Counted from the stretch's first letter, positions 1-8,697 are shown. The stretch is 64,000 bases of DNA from JAKVAV01 sp047632755 (GCA_047632755.1 JBLIDT010000009.1:1-64000), one strand, 5' to 3'. Program-made: numbers and translations. The notes: generated by a model from the sequence alone, not told the origin.

Positions 1-1
1 A

Positions 2-1225
2 GTCAATCCCGTTATTCTCGCAATTCCTGTATTCTTCATTCTTATTGGAATGGAGGTGGCCTACGGTTATTTTAAGGATCGAAAGATCTATCGGCTCAAT
101 GATGCCGTGACAAATATAAGTTGCGGAATCGTAGAACAACTTACAGGTGTCTTCGCCAAGGTATTTACTGTAGCTGCCTATGCTTTTATTTACGATAATT
201 TTAGATTGTTTACACTCGAGGATACGTGGTATTGGATTGTTATCGCATTTATTGGTGTCGACTTTTTCTACTACTGGGCCCACCGTATGAGCCACCAGGT
301 CAATCTGTTTTGGCTCGGCCATGTGGTTCATCACCAGAGCGAGGATTATAACCTCTCGGTGGCTTTGCGCCAAAGTACTCTTCAGAAAATGTTCACCTTT
401 TACTTCTATTTTCCGCTGGCTTTTCTCGGTTTCAAAACCGAATGGTTTCTGCTGATGGGGGCTTTCAATCTGCTCTACCAATTTTGGATTCATACCGAAA
501 TCATTAAGAGATTGCCGGAATGGTATGAGTACCTTTTCAATACACCTTCGCATCACCGCGTTCATCACGGCAGAAACCCAAAGTACATTGACAGAAACCA
601 TGCAGGTACTTTGATGATTTGGGATCGGATGTTCGGGACCTTTCAGCGCGAAGAAGAAACACCGACGTATGGCATTACCACGCCAACCAATTCGTGGAAT
701 CCCATTATGGCGAATGTTCAACCTTTTGTAAGACTTTGGCACGAACTGAGGGCGATTCCTGGATTTATCAATAAGGTGAGATTCACTTTTGCACCTCCTG
801 GGTGGTATCCCGAAGAAATGGGAGGTTTTCAAAAGCCGAAGGAAGTGGACAACCGGACTTACCAAAAATACGAGATCGAGATTTCGCCGAGTCTCAATTA
901 TTATCTTTTTTCTCAATACCTGATTTTATTGGCATTCACGGCTTTATTCCTTTTCAATCTCTCCCAATTTGAATTGCTTTTCCAACTGCTAATTGCTGGC
1001 GTGATCATTTACTCTGTTTCCTCATTGGGAACTCTTTTTGACGATCGACCTTATGGATTGAAAATGGAATCTATTCGCTTTTTTGTTTCGATAGGGGTGT
1101 TGATGTTTCTGTTCCTTCAAGACCTTCTTCCCCTCTGGATTCCGATTGCTGTAGGGGCTTTCTCGATAGTTTCCGCACTTGTTGTTTTCCGATTGAGCTT
1201 TCATAAAATTGAAAAAGTAGAGTGA
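2..1225 (+). CDS. Sterol desaturase / fatty acid hydroxylase family membrane protein (5' end missing)
   Basis: Membrane-bound di-iron hydroxylase. The reading frame is open to the first base of the window, so the true start lies upstream; an internal ATG at 50 is not the natural start because hydrophobic sequence precedes it. The three histidine clusters of the family are visible, counting from the first visible codon: HRMSH near residue 94, HVVHH near 107 and HHRVHH near 184. A C-terminal block of several membrane segments follows the hydroxylase core, a layout and length resembling alkylglycerol monooxygenase (AGMO/TMEM195) more than short bacterial desaturases. Its stop overlaps the start of the next gene by four bases (GTGA), so the two are probably cotranslated. 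Family is secure; the substrate (ether lipid, sterol or fatty acid) is inference. Confidence 0.85.
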   Translation, partial: VNPVILAIPVFFILIGMEVAYGYFKDRKIYRLNDAVTNISCGIVEQLTGVFAKVFTVAAYAFIYDNFRLFTLEDTWYWIVIAFIGVDFFYYWAHRMSHQVNLFWLGHVVHHQSEDYNLSVALRQSTLQKMFTFYFYFPLAFLGFKTEWFLLMGAFNLLYQFWIHTEIIKRLPEWYEYLFNTPSHHRVHHGRNPKYIDRNHAGTLMIWDRMFGTFQREEETPTYGITTPTNSWNPIMANVQPFVRLWHELRAIPGFINKVRFTFAPPGWYPEEMGGFQKPKEVDNRTYQKYEIEISPSLNYYLFSQYLILLAFTALFLFNLSQFELLFQLLIAGVIIYSVSSLGTLFDDRPYGLKMESIRFFVSIGVLMFLFLQDLLPLWIPIAVGAFSIVSALVVFRLSFHKIEKVE

Positions 1226-1953
1226 CCCGAGACGCCATTTTTTCCTTCGCCTACTTCGTGGTTTTGGCGGTTCATATTTTTGCAGGGGAGCAAGACCAAG
1301 GGATGATTGCCAATAGCACCAAGCCCGCTATTCTGGGTGTGCTCATCGTTTACTTTTCAGTCACTCTGCTCAAGAACGAAAGAAAGGGGTCCTTCGGAAT
1401 CTTGATTTTAACCGGGCTCATCTTTTCATTAATCGGGGACGTTCTATTGATTTTTCAGGAAAAGATACCCGTTTGCTTCATGCTCGGCCTGGGAAGCTTT
1501 TTGATAGCTCACATTCTTTTTATTGCCGCTTTCACCAAGACTTATTTGATCAATCATGAGATCAAGTTTTTACAAAAGTATGGCTGGGTCATGCTATTGA
1601 TTGTCGCCTATGCCTGGTTTTTCTTCGATGCGGTAAAGGCCTCTTTAGGGTCAATGATGGGGCCTGTTTTGATTTACATCATGGTCATTTCCCTCATGTT
1701 GCTCATTGCTTTGAATCGATTCAGAAAGGTGAGCGCAACTTCTTTTGCATGGATTACGGCTGGGGCTTTTTTCTTTGTGGCATCTGATAGTCTTTTGGCT
1801 TGGAATAAATTTGTTCGGGAATTGGACCATTCTCATCTGCTCATTATGCTCACTTATGGATTGGCGCAATACGGCATTGCTAGAGGAGCTGCGAGTCAAT
1901 TGCGCGACGTATCGTCGAAATCTATCTCAACACAGCCTGAGGCAATTGGGTAG
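1222..1953 (+). CDS. YhhN/TMEM86 family protein, probable lysoplasmalogenase
   Basis: A 243-residue protein made almost entirely of hydrophobic helices (about eight). The KP motif after the first helix (STKPAILGVL) and the later GD in LIGDVLLIF match the YhhN/TMEM86 family, whose characterised members hydrolyse the vinyl-ether bond of lysoplasmalogens. Translation starts at GTG, inside the GTGA overlap with the stop of the upstream hydroxylase gene. Pairing with an AGMO-like hydroxylase suggests joint ether-lipid turnover, but that is inference from context. The C-terminal tail after about residue 225 is polar and poorly conserved in appearance. Confidence 0.8.
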   Translation: MTRDAIFSFAYFVVLAVHIFAGEQDQGMIANSTKPAILGVLIVYFSVTLLKNERKGSFGILILTGLIFSLIGDVLLIFQEKIPVCFMLGLGSFLIAHILFIAAFTKTYLINHEIKFLQKYGWVMLLIVAYAWFFFDAVKASLGSMMGPVLIYIMVISLMLLIALNRFRKVSATSFAWITAGAFFFVASDSLLAWNKFVRELDHSHLLIMLTYGLAQYGIARGAASQLRDVSSKSISTQPEAIG

Positions 1954-1976
1954 AGCTTTCCATCGAGCTACCTTTG
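1946..1976 (+). promoter_or_regulatory. Bacteroidota-type promoter for the MFS gene
   Basis: TTG at 1946-1948, a 20-base spacer, then TACCTTTG at 1969-1976, a full match to the TAnnTTTG -7 consensus. The box ends only four bases before the GTG start at 1981, so the transcript would have almost no leader. It sits at the end of the preceding gene. Confidence 0.6.
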
Positions 1977-1980
1977 CGCC

Positions 1981-3171
1981 GTGAAAAAGCAAATGGCCTT
2001 GATGGTCGTATTAGCGGGAATCAACTTTACCCATATCATGGATTTCATGATCATGATGCCGCTGGGGCCTCAGTTCAAGCGAATTTTTGGTATCGGCCCC
2101 GAAATGTGGAGCTCGGTCGTTTCGTCTTATACTTTCGCCGCTGCCATCTCAGGAGTAGCAGCTATTTTCTTTCTCGACTTCTTCGACAGGCGAAAGGCTT
2201 TGATCTTTCTTTACTCAGGATTTATTATCAGCACATTTCTAGTTGGCTTTGCCAATAGCATCGAAATGCTCTTAGCGGCTCGCGCTTTGACGGGGATCTT
2301 TGGTGGCATTATCGGGGCTTTGGTTTTGGCCATAGTCGGAGACGTGGTGGAGAACAAGGATCGCGGTAAAGCCATTGGAATCGTGATGACAGGGTTTTCG
2401 GCGGCGGCTTCACTTGGAGTTCCACTGGGCCTGCTTTTGGGTACCAAGTTCGGGTGGCAAGTGGCATTCTTCATGATTGCTGCATTTTCTACTATTTTGC
2501 TGGGTTTCGCGATCAAACTTGTACCCTCCATTGACTCTCACCGAAAGGAAAAAGGCACTCGATTGAAAAGCTCCTTAACTGCTTTGAAATATGTGGTTCG
2601 GGATAAGAATCAACTGCGTGCATTCGCGTTCACCCTGCTTCTTGTCTTTGGGCAATTCAGCATCATCCCCTTCATCTCTCCATACATGGTGAGTAATGTT
2701 GGTTTCGAGGAAATTCAATTGACCTATATCTACTTGTTTGGTGGAGCCTTGACTGTTTTCACGTCACCCTTTTTCGGAAGGATAGCCGATAAATTTGGTC
2801 GATTGAAAACGTTTCAGGTGTTGATGGTGATTTCATTGATTCCGATCTATGCTATTACCAATATGTCCCCTCAGCCCGTTTGGATTGTCCTGATCTTCTC
2901 GAGCATGTTTTTTGTGTTTGCGGCTGGTAGAATGGTGCCTGCCTCGGCAATGATTATTGGAACGGCTCACCCTGATTACCGCGGAACCTTTATGAGCTTG
3001 CGTTCTTCACTCTTGAGCCTTGGGCAAGGGATAGCAGCTTTTTGTGCAGGTTTGATCATGGTCGAATTCCCCGACGGAAGTTTCGGGAATTTTCACATTG
3101 TGGGATATATTGGGGTCGGTACCAGCATCCTATCCTACTTTGTACTAAGGAAGATCAAGGATCAGTATTAA
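1981..3171 (+). CDS. MFS transporter (DHA1-like efflux permease)
   Basis: A 396-residue major facilitator protein with about twelve membrane helices. The loop between helices 2 and 3 carries FFDRRKALIF, a relaxed form of the family's motif A, and a second copy (GRIADKFGRLKT) lies at the start of the C-terminal half. This matches the proton-driven drug or sugar exporters of the DHA1/AraJ type; the substrate cannot be read from sequence. GTG at 1981 was taken as start because it lies just after a strong promoter box; ATG at 1993 is an alternative that would leave a short leader. Its stop codon overlaps that of the convergent TPR gene. Confidence 0.85.
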   Translation: MKKQMALMVVLAGINFTHIMDFMIMMPLGPQFKRIFGIGPEMWSSVVSSYTFAAAISGVAAIFFLDFFDRRKALIFLYSGFIISTFLVGFANSIEMLLAARALTGIFGGIIGALVLAIVGDVVENKDRGKAIGIVMTGFSAAASLGVPLGLLLGTKFGWQVAFFMIAAFSTILLGFAIKLVPSIDSHRKEKGTRLKSSLTALKYVVRDKNQLRAFAFTLLLVFGQFSIIPFISPYMVSNVGFEEIQLTYIYLFGGALTVFTSPFFGRIADKFGRLKTFQVLMVISLIPIYAITNMSPQPVWIVLIFSSMFFVFAAGRMVPASAMIIGTAHPDYRGTFMSLRSSLLSLGQGIAAFCAGLIMVEFPDGSFGNFHIVGYIGVGTSILSYFVLRKIKDQY

Positions 3172-5012
3172 GGAACTTTTTCGGGAATGATTCTCGGTGT
3201 CGCCATATTGGGTTCATCCCCTCTAATGTTGCGGAATCGCTTTCGAGCTTCTACCGCAAAAAGACTCCCAGGAAAATCGACCAGCAATTGCTTGTACAGA
3301 TCAGCTGCTTTGCTCGGTTGGCCCAATTTCTCTTCGTACAATTCAGCACTTCGATAAAGTGCATTGTCGGCAGAGATATCAAAATAGTGATCTGTCATCA
3401 CTTGCTCGTAAAAGGTAATAGCCAACTCATAGTCGTATTGACTCTCCGCCATGCGGCCCTCTAACATCAGAATTTCATCTTTCAATGAATGTCCAGGATA
3501 TTCTGAAATAATTGAATCCAGAGTAGCCGTCGCACCCTTGTAATCGCGTTGAATTGATTTCAAGTCAGCACGCGAAAACATGATCATCGGATCGAGAATG
3601 GTGTCCAAATTAAGGTTGTCAGAAATCAATAGAGACAGCTCCATGGCATCATTGCTGATCAACTTTGAGGTACTTCCTTTTAGGATGTCGAGTTGTGCCT
3701 GCGCCCATTCAAAGTCACCGCTGTAGTAGCTTATTCGCGCATTGAGAAACTTAGCTTTCGATCCTAAAAGGTCATTTTTGAAGTCTTTGTCTACTTGCGA
3801 AGCGAGCAGTGAGGCATCCCAAATGTAGTCCTTGGCGATAAGGATTTCCGCCAGGTCAAGTTTTATTTCGGCGCGCATGCTCGGTGTTGGAATATTGGCT
3901 TCGAGCGCATCGTTCAGCGTGATGTTTGCCGCTTCAAGATCCCCTAAATAATACCCTTCCAGTAAAGCTTTCTGACGCATCAGGCCAATTGTCTCGCTGC
4001 TGGCTCCTAGTTCGTTTAAAGTATTGGTGTATTCAGTACTTAATGCCTTTAAGGCGGCAGTATCAGGTGGGAATGCAGTACTTAGATTTTGAAATTTCGA
4101 TTTCAGAACACCCGTTCGAGCGTAGTTGTAATAAGGATTTTCTTTTCCCTTATCGGCAATGTAATGGTAGCATTTTTCGGCCACTCCGTATTCTTCATTA
4201 TTGGTGCAGAGGCCAGCCAACTGAAGGAGTCGCTGTCCATCTTCACTTAAACGTTTATCCAATGCCTTTAGCTGAATGTAGGCTGAGCTGAACTCTTTGT
4301 CTTGGAGGAAAAGCCAGATGAGCATTTCGGCATAAATGACTGATTCGGGGGTTTTTTGAACGCGGCGAAGTAGCTCTGTTCTCAGCATTTCCACGCCTTC
4401 ATCATCTTCTTCGAAATTGATGCTGCGATTTAAGGCATTTTGGATGGTTTGCATATACGCCTCGTTATAAACCAGCAGGTCGAGGTATTCAGCAATCATG
4501 AGCTCTTTGTTGCCCATTGTGCCATACAAACCTGCTATTTCATAACTGAAGGGATACCTCCCTTCGAGTAGCTTTTTGCCTTCTTGATATGTTTCGAGCG
4601 CTAACTCGAGTTTGTTCAATCGAATGAATTCATTTGCCGTTCTGATCACAATCCCTTGGCTATTCGGGAGTGCGTCTATGGCTTCACGGTATGCTTTTAG
4701 AGCATCCGCATCCTCGCCTTGAGCTTCGTAGACTTCCCCCAAGTCTATAAAGAGGGTATTCGAATTGCTTCTTTTCCCCTGTTTCTTAACGAGTTTTTCA
4801 GCTTCTTTAAATTCACCCAATTCTTTGTAAGACAGAAGAAGGCCCTTGTAATACTCAGAGGTTGGCTTCTTTTCGTAAAGTTTCTCGTAATACAATCGAG
4901 CCTTTTCGTATTCGCCTGAATCTAGGTAATAGGAAGCCAACTGTTCATCCCCCGTTTGTGCAGAAGCGAAAATGGCGGTGACAAAAAAGAATATGGTGAA
5001 CAGGTGTTTTAT
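3168..5012 (-). CDS. Secreted tetratricopeptide-repeat protein with a non-standard start codon
   Basis: About 614 residues of consecutive TPR-like helical pairs (for example ASYYLDSGEYEKARLYYEKL near the N-terminus and SADNALYRSAELYEEKLG near the C-terminus), a scaffold fold for protein contacts. No ATG, GTG or TTG gives a sensible N-terminus: the TTG at 4940 would start inside the first repeat. Reading upstream in frame reveals a signal peptide, KHLFTIFFFVTAIFASAQ, which can only be reached from ATA at 5012-5010 or CTG at 5003-5001. The ATA overlaps the TAA stop of the upstream lipoprotein gene (ATAA), the same geometry as an ATGA coupling. A frameshift or base error is the other explanation. 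Probably cotranscribed with the lipoprotein gene and serS. Role unknown. Confidence 0.75.
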   Translation of the reverse strand: MKHLFTIFFFVTAIFASAQTGDEQLASYYLDSGEYEKARLYYEKLYEKKPTSEYYKGLLLSYKELGEFKEAEKLVKKQGKRSNSNTLFIDLGEVYEAQGEDADALKAYREAIDALPNSQGIVIRTANEFIRLNKLELALETYQEGKKLLEGRYPFSYEIAGLYGTMGNKELMIAEYLDLLVYNEAYMQTIQNALNRSINFEEDDEGVEMLRTELLRRVQKTPESVIYAEMLIWLFLQDKEFSSAYIQLKALDKRLSEDGQRLLQLAGLCTNNEEYGVAEKCYHYIADKGKENPYYNYARTGVLKSKFQNLSTAFPPDTAALKALSTEYTNTLNELGASSETIGLMRQKALLEGYYLGDLEAANITLNDALEANIPTPSMRAEIKLDLAEILIAKDYIWDASLLASQVDKDFKNDLLGSKAKFLNARISYYSGDFEWAQAQLDILKGSTSKLISNDAMELSLLISDNLNLDTILDPMIMFSRADLKSIQRDYKGATATLDSIISEYPGHSLKDEILMLEGRMAESQYDYELAITFYEQVMTDHYFDISADNALYRSAELYEEKLGQPSKAADLYKQLLVDFPGSLFAVEARKRFRNIRGDEPNMATPRIIPEKVP

Positions 5013-5563
5013 GACTCGTCTTTTTTAAGTGCTTGAATGAGACTATCTATTCGGGGTTCAAGTTCTGCTCGTTTTGTTCGTGTGAATTCGCTGCTCAATT
5101 TAAGGTCTTGCACTGAATTTTCAACGACTCCTAACGCTTTGCGCTCATCTGTAAGCATATCTTGAACGAGGATTGAGTCCAAAAGATTGTTTTGTAGATC
5201 GTGCTTGAGATCTGTCAACTGATTTTTGGAAAAATTGATCTCTTCGAGTGTCCGTTGATAATTATCCTTAAGTCCCTTCGACGGTTTTTTAAGCATTCGA
5301 TAATCCGACATGAGGAGGGCGACATCTTGTGGCATTGTGTCCTTACTAACGGTGTATGCTGCCTGTACAAAAGAAATGTTCTCCGTAAATTTTTGACTTA
5401 GTTTAGAAAAGTCGGTTGTATCTACCTTCTTGTGCATCAGGTCTAAGGTATCCAGCCTTACCATTAACGAGTCTATAGTTACAATTTCATTATCAAAATT
5501 GGTTTGCTCACAGCCAGTAGCAATGAGTGCAAGTCCAAATATCAATGCAATTCCTTTTTTCAT
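5009..5563 (-). CDS. Putative lipoprotein, coiled-coil rich
   Basis: A 184-residue protein with a basic N-terminus, a hydrophobic stretch and a lipobox-like IATGC, making Cys18 the likely lipidated residue. The rest is polar and mostly helical, with heptad-like stretches rich in Leu, Lys and Asp (for example LKHDLQNNLLDSILVQDML), suggesting a coiled coil. I do not recognise a family. Its ATG lies within the last codons of serS (ATGA overlap at 5560-5563), and its own stop overlaps the proposed start of the TPR gene, so serS, this gene and the TPR gene look like one translationally coupled unit. Confidence 0.65.
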   Translation of the reverse strand: MKKGIALIFGLALIATGCEQTNFDNEIVTIDSLMVRLDTLDLMHKKVDTTDFSKLSQKFTENISFVQAAYTVSKDTMPQDVALLMSDYRMLKKPSKGLKDNYQRTLEEINFSKNQLTDLKHDLQNNLLDSILVQDMLTDERKALGVVENSVQDLKLSSEFTRTKRAELEPRIDSLIQALKKDES

Positions 5564-6843
5564 TTTTTCTTTTCGATTTTTGAAAACCTAGTATACTCTT
5601 GCAATGCCTCAGGAATAACGATTCCATCCTCTTTTTGGTTGTTCTCCAAAAGGGCTGCCATGATTCGAGGCAATGCCATGGCCGACCCGTTCAGCGTATG
5701 AACGAATTCAGTTTTTTTCTCCTCAGAGCGGTATCTGCATTTTAAGCGGTTGCTCTGAAAAGTCTCGAAATTGGAAACTGAACTCACTTCGAGCCAGCGC
5801 TTTTGCGCAGCGCTGTAGACTTCGAAATCATAGGTGATAGCCGCGGCGAAGCCAAGATCTCCTCCGCACAATCGGAGAACACGGTAAGGTAGTTCAAGTT
5901 TTTTCAATAGTCCTTTCACATGCTCAACCATCTCATCCAGCAATTTGTAGCTGTCCTCGGGTTTTGAAATTTGCACGATTTCGACTTTTTCAAATTGATG
6001 CAATCGGTTCAATCCTCTAACATCTTTCCCGTAAGACCCAGCTTCTCTTCTAAAGCAAGGCGAATAGCCACAGTGCTTTATTGGTAGATCGCTGGGGTTA
6101 AGAATAACATCTCTGTATACATTCGTAATGGGTACTTCTGCTGTTGGGATGAGGTATAGATCGTCTTCAGTGACATGATACATCTGTCCTTCTTTATCGG
6201 GAAGCTGACCGGTTCCATACCCCGACTCTTTATTAACCATGAAAGGGGGAATAAGCTCCTCATATCCTGATTTATCTGCTTCATCTAAAAAGAAGTTGAT
6301 GAGCGCACGTTGAAGTTTGGCTCCCTTCCCCATATACAATGGGAAACCTGCGCCCGTAATTTTTACTCCTGTTTGAAAGTCGATGAGTTTATAGTCGTCG
6401 GCTAAGTCCCAATGTGGCTTGCAGTTTTCTCCTAAATCGGGAATTTCACCTTCACTGTAGATTTCCTCATTGTCATCTTCACTTTTGCCAGCAGGCACCA
6501 AATCATTCGGGACATTCGGTATTTGGTACAAGACATTATTGAGTGCCTCTTCAAAAGAAGCAAACTCCTGTTTCATCTCTTGAGACTTGGCTTTGATTTC
6601 AGCCACTTTAACTTTTGCCAGTTCAGCCTCTTCGCGCTTTCCGTCTTTCATGAGACTTCCGATTTCTCGGGAAGCTTGATTCATCTCGGCCAAAAGAGCA
6701 TCTGATTCGGCTTGCTTTTCGCGTTTTTTCTTGTCTATATCTAGGGCTTCAGCTACGAGATTTCTAAGGTTGTTGTCGCCTCTCTTCTCGAGTCTTCGAA
6801 GAATATCTTCCCTGTTTTCTCTGAGGATGTTTGTCTGCAGCAT
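5560..6843 (-). CDS. serS: Seryl-tRNA synthetase
   Basis: Cytoplasmic class II synthetase that charges tRNA-Ser. 427 residues, normal for the family. The N-terminal third is the two-helix coiled-coil arm that grips the tRNA long variable arm (Lys/Glu-rich, residues about 30-110). Class II motif 2 is visible in FRREAGSYGKDVRGLNR, and motif 3 in LNGSAMALPRIMAALLEN near the C-terminus. The ATG at 6843 begins MLQTNILRENREDILRRLEK, a typical SerRS start. A -7-like TAATTTCG lies upstream on the minus strand. Confidence 0.98.
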   Translation of the reverse strand: MLQTNILRENREDILRRLEKRGDNNLRNLVAEALDIDKKKREKQAESDALLAEMNQASREIGSLMKDGKREEAELAKVKVAEIKAKSQEMKQEFASFEEALNNVLYQIPNVPNDLVPAGKSEDDNEEIYSEGEIPDLGENCKPHWDLADDYKLIDFQTGVKITGAGFPLYMGKGAKLQRALINFFLDEADKSGYEELIPPFMVNKESGYGTGQLPDKEGQMYHVTEDDLYLIPTAEVPITNVYRDVILNPSDLPIKHCGYSPCFRREAGSYGKDVRGLNRLHQFEKVEIVQISKPEDSYKLLDEMVEHVKGLLKKLELPYRVLRLCGGDLGFAAAITYDFEVYSAAQKRWLEVSSVSNFETFQSNRLKCRYRSEEKKTEFVHTLNGSAMALPRIMAALLENNQKEDGIVIPEALQEYTRFSKIEKKK

Positions 6844-6907
6844 TTGAGTGATAATTGATCGTCGAAATTAGGAATTAATACCCTGATTTCATTTTAGATA
6901 TGGGCAT

Positions 6908-6938
6908 AAAAAAAGGGGTGACGAACACCCCTTTTTTT
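6908..6938 (-). terminator. Rho-independent terminator after rplU-rpmA
   Basis: Perfect inverted repeat: a run of seven A and GGGGTG, a five-base loop (ACGAA), then CACCCC and a run of seven T. It lies just downstream of rpmA on the minus strand and before serS. The A/T runs on both sides make it symmetric, but no plus-strand gene ends here. Confidence 0.85.
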
Positions 6939-6956
6939 AATATGATCAGTGAAAGT

Positions 6957-7223
6957 CTAGTTTTGCTCGTTTGCCGGAACAATCGATACAAAGGACTTAT
7001 CTCCTTGTCTTCTACGGAATTCAACTGTGCCGTCAGAAAGTGCGAATAGGGTGTGATCTTTACCCAATCCAACGTTTACTCCTGGGTGGTGCTTCGTTCC
7101 ACGCTGACGCACGATAATGTTTCCTGCGATAGCGTGTTGGCCACCAAATATTTTTACTCCGAGTCGTTTACTTTGCGACTCACGTCCGTTTTTCGAACTT
7201 CCGACTCCTTTCTTATGCGCCAT
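6957..7223 (-). CDS. rpmA: 50S ribosomal protein bL27
   Basis: 88-residue ribosomal protein that reaches toward the peptidyl transferase centre. It begins MAHKKGVGSSKNGRESQSKR, the conserved start of bL27, and contains the diagnostic RQRGTKHHPG segment. There is no N-terminal prepeptide of the Firmicutes type. It follows rplU with a six-base gap, the usual rplU-rpmA pair. Confidence 0.98.
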   Translation of the reverse strand: MAHKKGVGSSKNGRESQSKRLGVKIFGGQHAIAGNIIVRQRGTKHHPGVNVGLGKDHTLFALSDGTVEFRRRQGDKSFVSIVPANEQN

Positions 7224-7229
7224 GGTGTC

Positions 7230-7670
7230 TTAGTTTTTTTCTTCAGTTTGAGTTGATTGATCTTCTTCTTTTGGAGCTTCTGCCTTAGGCGCTGCAACTT
7301 TTTTAGGGGCAGCTTCAGCTTTTGGCTCGTCTTTCTTGGCGGCGGCTTTTTGAGCTCCACCGATAGAAATTCCGTCGATTGCGATTTTAGTCAACAATTG
7401 ACGGTGTCCGTTTCGGGTCTGGTAACCTTTACGTCTTTTCTTTTTGAAGATAATGACTTTATCTCCTTTCAAGTGCTCAACTATCTTTGCAGATACTGAT
7501 GCACCTTTTACAGCCGGGGCGCCAACACTAATTTTGCCGTCGTTGTCGACTAACAAAACCTCGTCAAATGTCACCTTGTCTCCTGTTTTGTTAGGAAGAC
7601 GGTTTACATAGACCTGTTGATCTTTTGCAACTTTCATTTGCTGCCCCGCGATGTTTACGATTGCGTACAT
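7230..7670 (-). CDS. rplU: 50S ribosomal protein bL21 with an Ala/Lys/Glu-rich tail
   Basis: Ribosomal protein that binds 23S rRNA. The first 103 or so residues are standard bL21 (starts MYAIVNIAGQQMKVAKDQ; contains FKKKRRKGYQTRNGHRQ). Beyond this is a low-complexity tail of about 40 residues rich in Ala, Lys, Glu and Pro. Such tails are common on bL21 in this phylum and are probably disordered. First gene of the rplU-rpmA operon, with a well-formed promoter upstream at 7713-7743. Confidence 0.97.
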   Translation of the reverse strand: MYAIVNIAGQQMKVAKDQQVYVNRLPNKTGDKVTFDEVLLVDNDGKISVGAPAVKGASVSAKIVEHLKGDKVIIFKKKRRKGYQTRNGHRQLLTKIAIDGISIGGAQKAAAKKDEPKAEAAPKKVAAPKAEAPKEEDQSTQTEEKN

Positions 7671-7712
7671 AACGTCTGATAAATGGGGTTATACTAATTC
7701 TAAAAAGGGCGA

Positions 7713-7743
7713 CAAATGTACGTAGAAATCCTTTGGATGCAAA
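7713..7743 (-). promoter_or_regulatory. Promoter of the rplU-rpmA operon
   Basis: On the minus strand: TTTG, a 19-base spacer, then TACATTTG, an exact match to the TAnnTTTG -7 element with ideal spacing for the Bacteroidota primary sigma factor. It leaves a leader of roughly 35-40 bases before the rplU ATG. Confidence 0.75.
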
Positions 7744-7747
7744 GTTG

Positions 7748-8677
7748 CTAACCTCGATTGATTAAAAAGATTCCGGCAAGCATGGTTACGGCGCAAGCCA
7801 CTTGGCTTGTAGCCAGCTTTTCGCCATCTGCCAAGCCCCAGATTATGGCGATAAGTGGAATTAGATAAGTCACTGAGGAAGCGAAAATGGTCGTGGTTTC
7901 CTTTACCATCTTGTTAAAGATCATTAGAGCGATTGCAGTGCCTAAAATAGCTAGAATGGAAATGGCTCCAATGCCTGTCCAAGCTCCTTCAATTGAGTTT
8001 ACCCTCGAAACGAAGTCAGTGGAAAGAAGAATGACTAGTCCAACTGGGCTTACCAATACGAGAGCCAATCCCGTTATCGCCACTGCTGATTCATTTTGAA
8101 GGTACTGTTTGATAATGTTTAGGCTGATTGCATAGCAAACTGTTGCACCAACCACCAGCAGCGCATACCAAATGTTGATGCTGCTTCCATCTATGTGACC
8201 TGTGCTAAGAATGAGTCCAATGGCACTTCCAAGACCTACCAAAACTCCAATTGCCTGAAGCAGCTTTATTCTCACTCCAAATGCTGCTAGGCCAATCAAC
8301 ATACTGAAAACGGGCACGAGGGCATTAAGCATTCCAGCTAAAGCACTTGGGATTTCAGTTTGAGCTAAAGCAAAAAGGAACGCTGGAATTCCATTTCCAA
8401 AGACACCAACGGCCAGTAGGTATTTGAACTTACCATTCTTTAACGTTTGAAATCTGTTGTAGATAATAGGCAGCATAAACATAGCCGCAAAGAGTATTCG
8501 CATGGCTCCGACTTGGAGTGGTGTGAACAGCTCTTGCCCGTCAGGCGTGAAAAGCCCGCGTTTGATAAGGATAAAAGAACTCCCCCAAATTACGGCGGTG
8601 AAAAACAGCATTCCCCAATGGCGCAGTTCGGCAGGAGAATCTTGTGTCGGTGGTCGCTGTTTTGCCTTGGCTCTCAA
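7748..8677 (-). CDS. EamA/DMT superfamily transporter
   Basis: 309-residue inner-membrane protein with about ten hydrophobic helices forming two repeated EamA domains (roughly residues 18-155 and 168-308). The first repeat has the typical WGSSFILIKRGL and GMLNALVPVFSMLIG segments; the second ends with SSVTYLIPLIAIIWGLADGE. Family members export amino acids, nucleosides or other metabolites; the substrate here is unknown. Single gene, transcribed away from the HMA lipoprotein gene, whose promoter overlaps this gene's first codons. Confidence 0.9.
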   Translation of the reverse strand: MRAKAKQRPPTQDSPAELRHWGMLFFTAVIWGSSFILIKRGLFTPDGQELFTPLQVGAMRILFAAMFMLPIIYNRFQTLKNGKFKYLLAVGVFGNGIPAFLFALAQTEIPSALAGMLNALVPVFSMLIGLAAFGVRIKLLQAIGVLVGLGSAIGLILSTGHIDGSSINIWYALLVVGATVCYAISLNIIKQYLQNESAVAITGLALVLVSPVGLVILLSTDFVSRVNSIEGAWTGIGAISILAILGTAIALMIFNKMVKETTTIFASSVTYLIPLIAIIWGLADGEKLATSQVACAVTMLAGIFLINRG

Positions 8678-8697
8678 TGGTGAATTGTGTATTTTTG
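8667..8697 (+). promoter_or_regulatory. Promoter of the HMA-domain lipoprotein gene
   Basis: TTG at 8667-8669, a 20-base spacer, then TATTTTTG at 8690-8697, matching TAnnTTTG. Leader of about 30 bases to the ATG at 8733. The -33 element lies inside the first codons of the divergent EamA gene. Confidence 0.65.

Noticed and set aside
1974..2258. 94-codon frame overlapping the MFS gene
   Set aside because: Out of frame with a clear twelve-helix transporter; its translation has no recognisable features.
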